A stretch of 64,000 bases of DNA from Auriscalpium vulgare. Lineage: Eukaryota; Basidiomycota; Agaricomycetes; Russulales; Auriscalpiaceae. The translations under genes were made by a program, and so were the position numbers. Shown in pieces: positions 39,345 through 49,454 of the stretch; position 1 is the stretch's first letter; every line of letters starts with the position of its first letter. Under the pieces are notes generated by a model that was not told the origin of the DNA, ran no database searches, and worked only from the letters and a program-made list of their open reading frames with translations. Location: NCBI GenBank assembly GCA_019915015.1, contig JAHBBC010000010.1:1364001-1428000 (forward strand), given 5' to 3'.

Positions 39345-41221
39345 TCACTCGTCCAAGAATTCCGTCACGCTGTCGAGGACGACCTGCGGCTTGAGCAACA
39401 AGGTGCGCTCGAGCTCGCCCTCCGCGCTCGAATCCGCTCCCTTTCTCCGCGCGCGCACCATCTCCAGGCCGAAAGCCGTCGTGCACAGCACGCCCGCCTG
39501 CTCGCTCCCAAAGCCCGCATATACGTTCTGCATCGTCGCAGGGTCGAACATCCCCACTTCCCCGTCCCCCTGACCGTCGTCCCCGTCCTCGCTCCCGACG
39601 TCCTCCGCCCAGCCCCGCAGCCCGCGCAGCGTGAGCCCGCGCGGCGCCGGCACACGCACGGGCGCCGCGCGCACCTCGAACCACGCGCTGCGCACGCCCT
39701 CGCGCACATCTCTTGCCAACTTCTCCGCGCGCTCGCCGATGTGTGCCAGCGCGTCGCCGAAGCGGTCCCCGAGCGGCTCCGCCTGCGCGGCGGGGTCCGT
39801 GCAGCCCGCGAGCGCGAGCAGCGCGCGCAGGGCGTGCACGCCGACGGTGGATGATGGAGACGCGGAGGATGTTGAGGACGTGGACGGCGCGGAGGCGAGC
39901 GCGGGCGCGGGCGGGAGGAGGAAGATGTGCGGCGCGGGGGTGTTGTTCGTCGTGGCGGGCGGGGTCGGCAGCGGGTTCAGGGCGATGGGGGAGCACAGCG
40001 CGGACGATGCGCCGCTCATGCTCATGCCCGAGTAGCTGAGCGAGAGCGCGGGCGCGACCGTGCGCGCGTGCTTGTGCGTGAGCGCGCGCCAGCGCGACGT
40101 CACGGGCTGCAATTCTGGCGACCAACGAACAGATGAGTGGGGGGTTTTCTGGTGTGGAGCAAGGCTGACCACGTACCAGACGCCTGCATCTCGCGGAAGA
40201 CGGCCTGCATGAAGCGGTCGGCATCGGGCGGCATGCCCGCGCAGAACGCATCGAGCGTCTGGCGGCACGCCCACACGGCCCACGCCTGCACGGCGAGCTG
40301 CACGACGGTCGGGTCGTCCGCGTGGTCGCGGTCGCGCAGCAGCGCTAGCAGGCCCGGGCCAAGCGCGTCGCCTACGAGTGCGCAGTCCGCACTGGCGTCC
40401 GCGTCCATGTCCGTATCCGCGCACCGCGCGAGCTGGAACTCGTCGGCGACGGCCGCCGCGAGCTGCATGATCTCCGTGTTAAGGTCCTGCACGGACTGCA
40501 CGAGCTCCGCGCCGGTGAGGTCGTCCGTCTTGTCGTGGAAGGAGCGCAGCGCGGCGAGCTCGGCGTCGCGCTCGTCCGTCGGTGCAGGCGGTGGCGGGGG
40601 CTGGGGCGTCGGGGCGGGGGCAGGCGTCGGGGCGCGGCGGCGCTCGGCCCAGGCGTATGCCTCGGCGAGCTGGCGGTGCAGCTGGCTGTTCTGGTGCGCG
40701 AGCTCCTCGTTCGCCTCGCGCAGCATGCGGAGCTCCTCGCGGTCGGCGTCGGACTCGCTCTGCATCTCGGCCATCTCGTCCTCGAGCGTCTTGAGCTTCT
40801 TCATGAGCTCTGCGTTCCAGAGCTCGAAGCCGCGCGAGCGCGCAGGCTCTGGGAGGCGCGCGAGGCCGGAGGCAGGGGAGCGCGGGGGTTCGCAGAGCGT
40901 CGAGCGGGGGTAGATGTCGGACATTCGGTCGTAGTACTGGCCATGCGGGGACGCCGAGGCGTATTCGGGGTGGTGGGGGTCGAAGAGGTAGTCGGGCTCT
41001 GCGGGGTGGATGGCGGGAGGGGAGATGGGGGGTGGAGGTGTGCGGATTCGCGTGGGGCCGTACGGTGGGAACGGGCTGCGTGGGCGGTGTGTGGGGAGGT
41101 CGTAGGCGTCGGTGTCGATGCTGGCGGTGCCGTCGTCGGACTCTGCGTCGTCAAAGTCGTTGTAGACGCGGATGGACGGGAGGTAGGAGGAGATGACGGT
41201 CCAGAGCGCGGTGAAGGACAT
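39345..41221 (-). CDS. coiled-coil protein, intact copy, 604 aa
   Basis: Two exons (41,221-40,177 and 40,114-39,345) are joined by a 62-bp phase-1 intron. It starts MSFTALWTVISSYLPSIR; an acidic, Pro-rich region follows, then a strong coiled coil (LMKKLKTLEDEMAEMQ, DREELRMLREANEELAHQ). After a Pro-rich hinge comes a helical domain (TGAELVQSVQDLNTEIMQL, LARCADTDMDADASADC). The C-terminal part (ALAHIGERAEKLARDV, AWFEVRAAPVRVPAPRG, CTTAFGLEMVRARRKG) seems folded and ends TEFLDE. It is cytoplasmic or cytoskeletal in style, but I do not know the family. Two broken relatives lie in this window (892-2,179, and 6,160-7,025 with 21,075-21,477). Confidence 0.75.
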
Positions 41222-42060
41222 GGCACGAGGTGAAATAGGACGGGGACTTTGGTTCGCGTCGGGCGATAAGCGGTGAGAGTCGCGGTGCGTGGATTCGGTG
41301 GAAGCAGAAAAGCAAGAACGGGTGGGAAGACAAGTTGAAAAGCTGGACAAGAGAAAGCTGAGAGCGGCGCTTTTCGCGTGTTCGTCTCGGTGCGCGTGTC
41401 CGCCTCGTGTCGCTGCTCGCCGTGCTCACCGCCCTTCCGGTCTCGCCGGCTACCCGTTCTGCCCCTCTTCCCCTCCCTTTCCTCCCCCAATCTTCCAGAT
41501 AAACATATCTCGGGGCGCTCGCCCGCGTCCCACGTTGCCCGCATATTTTTTCAGGCTCTGCTTCTCTGTCCGATCTCCTCTCCTGCGCAGCCAGCCCGTC
41601 CAGAACCAGGTCCTCGTGTCCCCGTTGAGGCACTAGCGAAGTGATGTCAGGCTATGCCCATGCTGCGCCGCGTCACCAACGCGCGCACATTGTTGCAGGG
41701 TATGCCGTGGTCCGCACAAAAGAGGACATCCTGTCGGCGCATTGGCATGCAGCATCGATGGATGCCGCGCGGTTGGCTGCGCACCTGCGACCTCCCCGTG
41801 ACCCAGGGCGGGAAGGGCGGGTGATAAGCTGCGAGCTAGGCTTCTGTGCCCGTCTTTCTCAGGAGATAGTGTCGGTCGCCCAGAGGAGATGTGTTCGTTG
41901 GATTCTACCGACGCTTCACCTGACCAGCAGGTGATTGAGCTTGAGGCGTCTGCGAGAAGAGGCTCAGACGGGAAATCTGTCTCGTGGAATATGGCTAGCA
42001 TTATCTCCTATTTACTCTCGACAGGCTCCAGGGGCTGGCAGAATTCGAGAAAACCATTGG
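41222..42060. other. upstream region of the coiled-coil gene, no clear gene
   Basis: About 400 bp of GC-rich 5' flank is followed by sequence with short open frames only (for example 41,633-42,001 minus). None shows a recognisable motif. Confidence 0.4.
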
Positions 42061-42069
42061 AACTCAATT

Positions 42070-42990
42070 GAATTTCAGATCCCAGGTACTAGAGGCCGAT
42101 CCACATTCATCGGCCGCATTCACGGGCAAGTGCATGCGAAGAACCGGTACCCGACACCGATCGAGGGCCATTTGACTGTAGATAAGTTGCAACATGGTTG
42201 GTCCATAGCATGTCCTTCGGACCTGGTTCCTCCGAAGGGTGTCTGCCCACGTCCCCCGGGGTGCCCAGCCGTCGTAGCCCCACCCGCAGTGCCGACAATA
42301 ACTCCGTGCCTGTGTGCTCGTCAGTGATATTGACCCATCGCTGGAAATGCAGGACCATCGTGTCCGCCACCTCTGGGGTTGACGATGAGCAGACTTTGAT
42401 CCACGTAATATATGCGGCAGGCACCGAAGAGGTGTTGTCGGTGACATTGTTGAAGTGGATCCTGCGTCGATAGCGTTCTGGCTCCGGATGGCGTAGACGG
42501 TCCGGACCGCACACGCCAAAATTGCAGTCAGCAGCAATGTTTGAACAACCCACCTATTCTGTCCACAGCTCCTTCAGGTCCTGGTGCTGGCGCGCGGGTT
42601 CCCAGTGCCGCAGGGTCCATGACGTCCTGAGAGTCGCTGACCGGCTGGCGCAGATATCTGCATGCGCGTATCGCTCGCTGATCCCTGGCGACACTGACGT
42701 GCAATTGCGAGCGGCGCCCAGTGCTCGGAGAGTGTGCCGCTGTAACCTAACATGGCACATTCACTTGAGAGAGGAAGCGGTAAAAGTGCCTTTCGCGGAG
42801 GGATGAGCCTCAGGAGCGAGTAGCAAGCACAGTAACGCACCGTCTTCATGAAAATCGGGCGCCGTGACGACGTCACGCTGCGCTATGCTGTGCGAAGTCA
42901 AGGGTAGGTCCACGGTATGAAGGGGCTCGCCGTCCTGGTCGAATTCGATGGCATTTTCGCCGTTGAAGGTGCTGTGAGAATATGGTTGCA
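42070..42990 (-). CDS. possible multi-exon gene, unknown
   Basis: Two minus-strand stretches look protein-like: 42,991-42,845 (MQPYSHSTFNGENAIEFD, then TVDLPLTSHSIAQRD, ending at a GTGCGT donor) and about 42,500-42,150 (RRRIHFNNVTDNTSSVP, AYITWIKVCSSS). A piece between them (ECAMLGYSGTLSEHW) lies in another frame, after an acceptor-like TCTCAAG. I could not join these without a frame conflict. Part of it (42,080-42,290) is duplicated at 45,375-45,600. It may be a decaying gene. Confidence 0.25.
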
Positions 42991-43662
42991 TGCGGGAGGA
43001 TGGAGGAGGCAGAGCTGCCTGTCGTCATGACCTACACAGGGAGTTCACGACGACGTCTGAAAGCTGCGCGCGCCCGGGCTGTTCAAAGAGTCAAAAGGTT
43101 GCATACATGGAGGAAACAGTGCATACGTCGAGATCCTAATGATCGAGGCCGGGTTACACAATCACGTGATACACTCACCAGACCCGGCCGATAGACGCCT
43201 ACGCACTGCAGTTGCAGCCGTATGTCGCGCTCAACAGCCTCGCGAAAGGCATCGCACAGCACCGCCATTCCCAGACATAGTCGGACACGCCAGTCTCCAC
43301 TCCACTGTGATAGGAAGCCGAAAATCCATGTGATCACAACGCGGATAATTGAATGACTACAGGTCGGTGAGTTGCCAACATTATGGGCAAACGTTCAGCG
43401 CACCGACTCGGACTCCCCTCCACCGCAATATCAAGGCGTTCCGGCATATAATCACACGCTTGCAGCGGCCCGGGTACGTGTCAAGTCCCGAGTCAAGCGT
43501 TAAGGATCTTGACTGCCCTTGTCTTCTACATCTAGTTCCTTGTGTCGTTTACTCGGTGCTTCGGTGAGTTACAAACGAAACAGTGCGCTATCCCCTTCAT
43601 AGGGCCTGACTGTCTCATGCTGTAGCTATACAGATACTCAACTTCTCCCATACGCCACAGCC

Positions 43663-45038
43663 ATGCCTGAGCTCACGACTCTACCCCCGGAAGTATTGGA
43701 CGAGATCGTGTCCTGGATTCCGTTGCCGGAGGACATAGTTCCCTTCGCGCTCACATCGAAGACCCTCGCCTCCGTCGCTTCACCTCGCCATACCCATCTT
43801 CGAGACATCGCATGCTCCCGCGCTGCCCTTTGCGTATGGCAATTGTTGTCGTCGGATGCCTCGCTGGCGCGCAACGTCCGCTACCTGACCATATGTCACA
43901 ACTACTCGTCTGACTCCATTGTGCCGATGCCCTACATGAAGTGTGCATCGGGTTGCTCCCACAACTTTGCCCTAGGCGCCGACTTCGCGGGGACCAACGA
44001 TGTCGTGAGACAGGGCGAGCGTCTCATGATCGCTGCTTTGAAGAACATGTCAAACCTCATCCTATTCGAATGGGAAGATATTGGCTTCAACGAAATCATG
44101 GCACACGAGGAGCCTGATAAACAGGACATCTGGTCGGCCCTGGCGACTACTCCGGTCGAGCGTCTTATCATCTCCGAGGATGGCGGATGTGTCATATGGT
44201 ATAGCCAGGTAGTTGTATGGTCACCTTTCTATGCCATCATTAGCTCATGATCATCGTATCGCCCCAGGTCTTTAGTGTTTCAAATCTAGTGATTTTCGAT
44301 TACACCACGGAAGTCATGGTTTGGGGAGCCGAACCTCCTGTGTCGCCAGATTGTTCGCAACTCGTCGCGCTGCTCAGAGATCGCTGCCCGCGACTGCAGG
44401 TGGGTTTGTAAGAAGGCTTTTTGTGTGCGTCGCTCATCCCTTAGCTCTTACAGGAGCTATTTCTTCAATTCACAGCGCATCCCGAAGAGGGCTTTGCGCC
44501 CCCGAACCTTGGGGAAACCCTGTTCACGACGCAATGGCGCGACTTGAGAGCGGTGCGGCTGCAGACTGTTGCCAGCACGCCCGCTGCCGTCGCTTCATTC
44601 ATTTCCGCACATCCTGGACTGCGCAGCTTGTGGATTGACGATTGGTTCGGCTGCTCCGAGTCCAGTCTCCTCCCTGACAATTTCCAATACAATTGGGAAA
44701 ACACCATCGCGCTGAGACTCCCATTACCTCCTGGAGCTTTCCCGAATCTAGAGTCCCTACATTGCGCTCCAGTACAGGCAACCGGCATCATCCGGTCTAT
44801 TTTGTCATCGAATCCAGCCGGTCGCATGACGGACTCAACGCTCTCAGTGACTGTCAATGTGAGACCGCATCTTGGAGACGGTGGAATAGAGGATCTGGAA
44901 GAGTTCATATTATTCATGAAGGACCTTCCGCCAACTATAATTGTGGAAAATCGTGAAGATGTAGAGGAAGCACTTCATCATCGGCGGTGGTTCAGAGAGA
45001 GAAGGCGGGAGAACACTGCGGCCACATTAGCGCTGTAG
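43663..45038 (+). CDS. F-box-like protein, subtype 1 (copy a), 420 aa
   Basis: Three exons (43,663-44,208, 44,268-44,399, 44,454-45,038) are joined by 59- and 54-bp introns; all are phase 0. The F-box is N-terminal: MPELTTLPPEVLDEIVSWI, then FALTSKTLASVASPRHTHLR. The rest carries leucine-rich-type strands (MSNLILFEW, GLRSLWIDDWFG, PNLESLHCAPV). Proteins of this kind are substrate receptors of SCF ubiquitin ligases; the target is unknown. It is a close paralogue of 55,608-56,980 and 61,320-62,691, and the duplication includes about 200 bp upstream and the first 3' flanking bases. Confidence 0.8.
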
Positions 45039-45374
45039 AGTATTGCTTTGGGTACCTTCCTTTACTTCTCCACTCGCTCTGTTTTCTTACCTTTCCGTGT
45101 CTATAGGCACACCGATCAGGGCGTATGGGTACCAGCAAAGGCGGTCATCGAAGAGGAGACGCGCGGCACAATATCGTTCAAATTGTACAAGCAGTCCCTC
45201 TCAAGTTCTTTTAATGTCAATATCATCACCGCCGCGCGGCGCCGTACCGAGTCAGGCGCATACAATATAACCGCATCTCAATAAATCTCCCTCTCGGATG
45301 AAAGACTATGTTTTTCAGTGGTCGGTGAGCGGATAGTTGTTAAATTTCCTATGCCGGGTGAGAGCGAGGAACAA

Positions 45375-45600
45375 CTAGAGGCCGATCCACGGCCGCATTC
45401 ACAGGCCAGTACATGCGAAGGACCGGTACCCGACACCGATCGAGGGCCAATTGACTGCGGAGAAGTTGCAACATGATTGATCCATAGTATGTCTTGTAAT
45501 TCTGTCCACGTTCCTCCGAAGTGAGTCTACCCACGTCCCCCGGAATTCCCAGCCATTGTGGGCCCACCAGCAGTACTGAGAACTCCGTGCCTCACATGAG
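45375..45600. repeat. duplicated segment, related to 42,080-42,290
   Basis: Both copies contain CTAGAGGCCGATCCAC, GGTACCCGACACCGATCGAG and AGAAGTTGCAACATG-like sequence. No intact gene is here. The interval 45,039-46,570 otherwise holds only F-box 3' flank and the fragment near 45,890. Confidence 0.6.
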
Positions 45601-45889
45601 CTGCTCGCAGAGTCCGAGAATTTACCCAATCGGAACTGCCCAAGAACTCTCGCCCCACAGAAGAAGGATGCTGCACATAGTCTCCGAAAAACAAACTAAT
45701 ATGGGAGATCTGTGTGTCCCAGCCTTGACAATGCGCGGCGTCCAAGCTCGCGGGCTTTCCTCCACTCCGGACTTTGACTTTGACTCGACGAGCCGTGGGG
45801 CCTACGATCAAGCGGCCTCACTCACAGATCGTCGTTTGTGATTCGGACTCATAGTATGCATGTTGCAGTTACGGTGCGTCCATCCGGCA

Positions 45890-46110
45890 TCCCTTTGGCG
45901 CGCCGTGGCACCTATAATTGTCCGATGCTGATTTTCTTGTCCAGGTTGCCCGCTTCTTCATGAAGAACTGAGGACGATGGAGAGTCGGCTGGAACTCTGT
46001 CGACTCGAGCAACTTGCCGAATGCATTTCGTCCCCAAATCTGTGCTGCTCCCTCTTCTCAATGCCCAAGCCGCATGCACTTGCCATGAAGTTGGACATCT
46101 GATCTGTCCT
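45890..46110 (+). repeat. duplicated segment, related to 57,430-57,650
   Basis: It shares CTCTGTCGACTCGAGCA and TGTGCTGCTCCCTCTTCTC-like stretches with 57,510-57,605. In the 57-kb copy the frame reads RALADLCRLEHIARVHSFRK. Both lie next to subtype-1 F-box genes and seem to be remnants of a neighbouring gene copied with them. Confidence 0.5.
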
Positions 46111-46572
46111 GAGCTTGTGATAATCAAGACTCATGCTCATTGTAGACCACGCCGGTTCTTTCTTTCCGCGTGGACGAACCGCGCACAGGGACTAAATTCC
46201 CGCTGCCGCTGCGAAAAGTAGTACAGTATGCTGAAATTTCGGATGTCTTGTGACACTGGCACAGTCCCGGTCTTGTTGAACACATCTTTGTCTCCGTGGC
46301 ACACGCGGATATGCTCACGGCCACCGAGTCGGCCATCGCGGTTGTTTCAGCTTTCACTATGGGGTTCTTCTACATTGACTACGGCCAATTTGTTCCATCT
46401 GCATGCATGGTGGGCAACTGGTGGGCCTCGTGGACTACTCGGACCCTGGTCATCTGCAACAGTACTCGGCACCTCTTGCCTCTACCCTCGGTGTATTTGC
46501 GACCATGAGGTACCCAGGATCTTTAACAGGGCCGTAGTTTCACCACGGCGAATGCGGCGACGGGCAGCGGTC

Positions 46573-46935
46573 GTATAAAATGTCGCGAGCTGTAGGGTAA
46601 CTTTGTTCATAGGAGACGATTTCCTATGGCTTCCCTTCGTACAATCGCTTACCTCTTGACTCTGGCGACGGCGATGCCGGCCGTCTTAGGTTCTTAGGTG
46701 CTGCGTTGTCAACGCCCACCACCACGAGCTCTGACCCCGCTGCTACGGTGGTCACTGACCCTTATGGATTATGCGGAGGTGCGCAACACACCGTGCCTGC
46801 CGTCGAGCGACGGATCATTGACCTCTGTACAAAGGCATCAACTACAGCAGACCGACGACGTGTCAGGATGGGTGGTACTGCCTATACCTCGACCCCGGTA
46901 CGTTCTACTTGCCTCCATGGTGGACAGGCCTAGCT
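46573..46935 (+). pseudogene. remnant of a secreted CBM1-type (cellulose-binding) protein
   Basis: A TATA box (GTATAAAA) near 46,573 precedes an ATG at 46,626 that encodes a signal peptide (MASLRTIAYLLTLATAMPAV). The frame then stops. In another frame follow a Thr/Ser linker (TPTTTSSDPAAT) and DPYGLCGGAQHT, which resembles the YGQCGG start of a fungal cellulose-binding CBM1 domain; the rest of that domain is scrambled. The enzyme once attached cannot be named. Confidence 0.4.
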
Positions 46936-47208
46936 GAATGTGAGCGCAGAGAGATCGTTTTGCTTGCCAGATGGTGAAAGCATACCGGAGGCCCCCGGGC
47001 AGTCGTAGCGCCGCTGCGCGCGGCAGCTACTTCCCCACTCGGAGGCAGGGTAATTCGGTGGCAATTATTGCAGGGAGCAGTTGCGGATAGTAGCGGTCCC
47101 TAGAGAAAGCTCCCTCATGTGTTACATTGATGTTGGGACAAATGTTATTTGGGTGTCCGACACGATTTTGTGCGAACTTCACGAGAAACAATTATTACCT
47201 TATCCTAT

Positions 47209-48538
47209 CTATTCGAACAGACTATCTAGGGGATCCAAAAGATCTCCCAAAGATTCTAGGTTCGACACATTGAACGATGTATTTTCCTGCGCGAAACCAA
47301 TGAAGGCTTTGAGGCGAGGATTGACCCCCTGCCTCCTGCTCCTGATCCTGACGGCTATTTCGCGCTCGCCGGTGGTCAACTTGGGTGTCGCTGAGAGGAT
47401 GTCGATCGCGGGGCCCGGGCAGCATGCCAATTGTTTCAAATTGGGGAGGATTCCGGGGGCGCAAGCCAGCGGGGCTGGAAGTGGCCACTCCTCCGCGCGA
47501 GGGCTTTCATCCTGCCAATCAGGAACAGGATAACAGGCGAGAGTGTGGTCAAAGGCGAGGTTGACGATGCTTGGATGCGCGTGAAGAAACGCTACGAGCG
47601 CGTCCGGAGTGCTCGAGACACGGGTGAGCATCAACGAAGATAGTTGCGGCCAGCGACCTGCAAGGATAGTGTCGGAGATGTCCGCCGGCAGCATCTCAAG
47701 GGGGTAATTGTAGATAAAGCTCAGGTGGAGTTGCTATAGGAGCCAGAGTCAGTGTGGTTGCATTACGAGATGTAAGAGTGCACGAGCCTGCAAGCCGGGA
47801 CATCTTTCTCGGAGCATCGGCCCCAGCCTCGCCAAGTCCCAGGGATTGCAGGGTATATCAAACATTTCGAAGTCAAAGACGGTTAAGTTGGACATCGAGA
47901 AGATCTGTTGATGTCCGGGTCAGTGAACTGCGTTCTCTTCAGTAGTTCATCATAAGACGCACAGCAGAATCCCACAAACCGGAATATGATCCCAGACGCT
48001 CGTGTACAACAAGTTCAGTGAGATGTCGGCACGACGCAATCGCAGTCCATACGTCCCGGAGTCCGCTGGGCTCCGATTCTGCATGGACAACCGACGAAAG
48101 GCTGTCTTTCCAGCTGAACGACGTGAGGTTCGCCATGTCGGTTATCGCACCCGTTAGAAGAATCTCGTTCTCCCGTTGACAAACGTCCTGGTATATCCTA
48201 TCGATGGGTCCAAATCGACGGGTGCAGTGCCAGCAGTCAGGATCGAAGGCCGGGAAGAGAGTCCGCGGGAAACGCTTCTCGTCGACTTCGAAAGAGGAGA
48301 CGATGTTGAAGGAGCGTATATTTCTTGCAAGTTGCGGGTCATTAATGAGTACTGACCAAGCACAACGGGCAAAGAGAGGGAGGCGGAGGATGCGTGCGTG
48401 GGTGTGGCGAGGAATTAGCAGCGAGTGGAAGGCCTTGGAAGTGCGAGCCAAAGAACGAAGGTCTTCGGGGTTATCCATCAAGTCGATGACCGCCTCTAGG
48501 ATCTCTGCGGGCAAGGCAAGCACGGAGACAACGGCCAT
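47209..48538 (-). CDS. F-box-like protein, subtype 2 (second copy), 405 aa
   Basis: Three exons (48,538-47,963, 47,904-47,788, 47,733-47,209) are joined by 58- and 54-bp introns. The F-box is N-terminal: LALPAEILEAVIDLMDNPED, then FHSLLIPRHTHARI. It matches the gene at 2,648-3,991 along its whole length, with the same intron positions. The second intron starts GC instead of GT (47,787), whereas the paralogue has GT. GC-AG introns exist, so the gene may still work, but splicing could be weak. An in-frame ATG nine codons upstream (48,565) is an alternative start. Confidence 0.7.
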
Positions 48539-48689
48539 GTGCTTGAAACACTTAGAGGTGAGCATTCATGGAAAGAGAACTTGACGTTGACGTACATACT
48601 TGAGAGTCGCGAATGCAGCGTAGCTGGTTCAACGTTTGTCGCTGCGCCGGCGCCGGGCCGAGCAAAATATAAATGAATAGCGGTTGAGT

Positions 48690-48945
48690 CAGCACCTCTG
48701 GTCGCTCAGGCTACCAAAGGCGGCGTCCCTACGAACTTGAGCCTGTACACGGCCATCGGCGGCACCGCGTCGCCCTCACTGCCCCCAACGTGAACGGACC
48801 GCGACAACAACCTCATCTTCCGCACGAGCTACACATGCAGCACCCCCAACGCGTACACAACCTTCGAGCCCACCTTCGCGTACACGCCCGGCCTCGCAAG
48901 CAGCCCCCTGCTCGGATGCCAGACCGACTTCAGCAAAGAACACGT
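48690..48945 (+). pseudogene. gene remnant, unknown family
   Basis: The plus strand reads NLSLYTAIGGTASPSLPP, a stop, then NNLIFRTSYTCSTPNAYTT and AYTPGLASSPLLGCQTDFS. The peptide style is that of a real exon, but it is interrupted and has no start. I do not recognise it. Confidence 0.35.
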
Positions 48946-49454
48946 GCGGTGCCCTTCCTGTCGATGGTGCAGGCCTGGCGTCCTTGACGGGCGGGGCCCA
49001 GCGCTCCATTGATGCTCTTGGGGGTCCGTGCTGGCCGCCGCTGCCGTAGGCCCGTAGGCATCTGAACAGCATCTTAGCGTCTATAGGCCGCTAGGGATCG
49101 ATGCCCAGATGCCGGAGTCTCCCAGGCTTCCATCATATCGTTACAGGTATGGGCGTTACAGTGCTGCTATACATGCGCCTAGTCTCTCTAACTCTCTCAT
49201 GATCATTCCATATCGCGGAAAGCGTACAGCACAGAGCACGTACGATAATTCACAACGCGGTTTGTTCGCGCCGTACCGCGCAATCGGACCTGGACTCGCG
49301 CCCCCGCCTAACCCCCGCCAGCGTCAATCATCTGCTTCTCCTAGTACCGCTTGTCGACACAGCCTACCACGAGGCAGATGCAAGTGTGGGAATACATCCA
49401 TCGGCAGTACTTGTTTTCGCGTTCTCCTACTACCCTCACGCCGTTCAGCATGCC

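Noticed and set aside
43083..43337. A minus-strand gene with a GTGAGT donor near 43,180
   Set aside because: The exon has a plausible splice to a short end, but I found no start codon or promoter and no family, so I do not list it.
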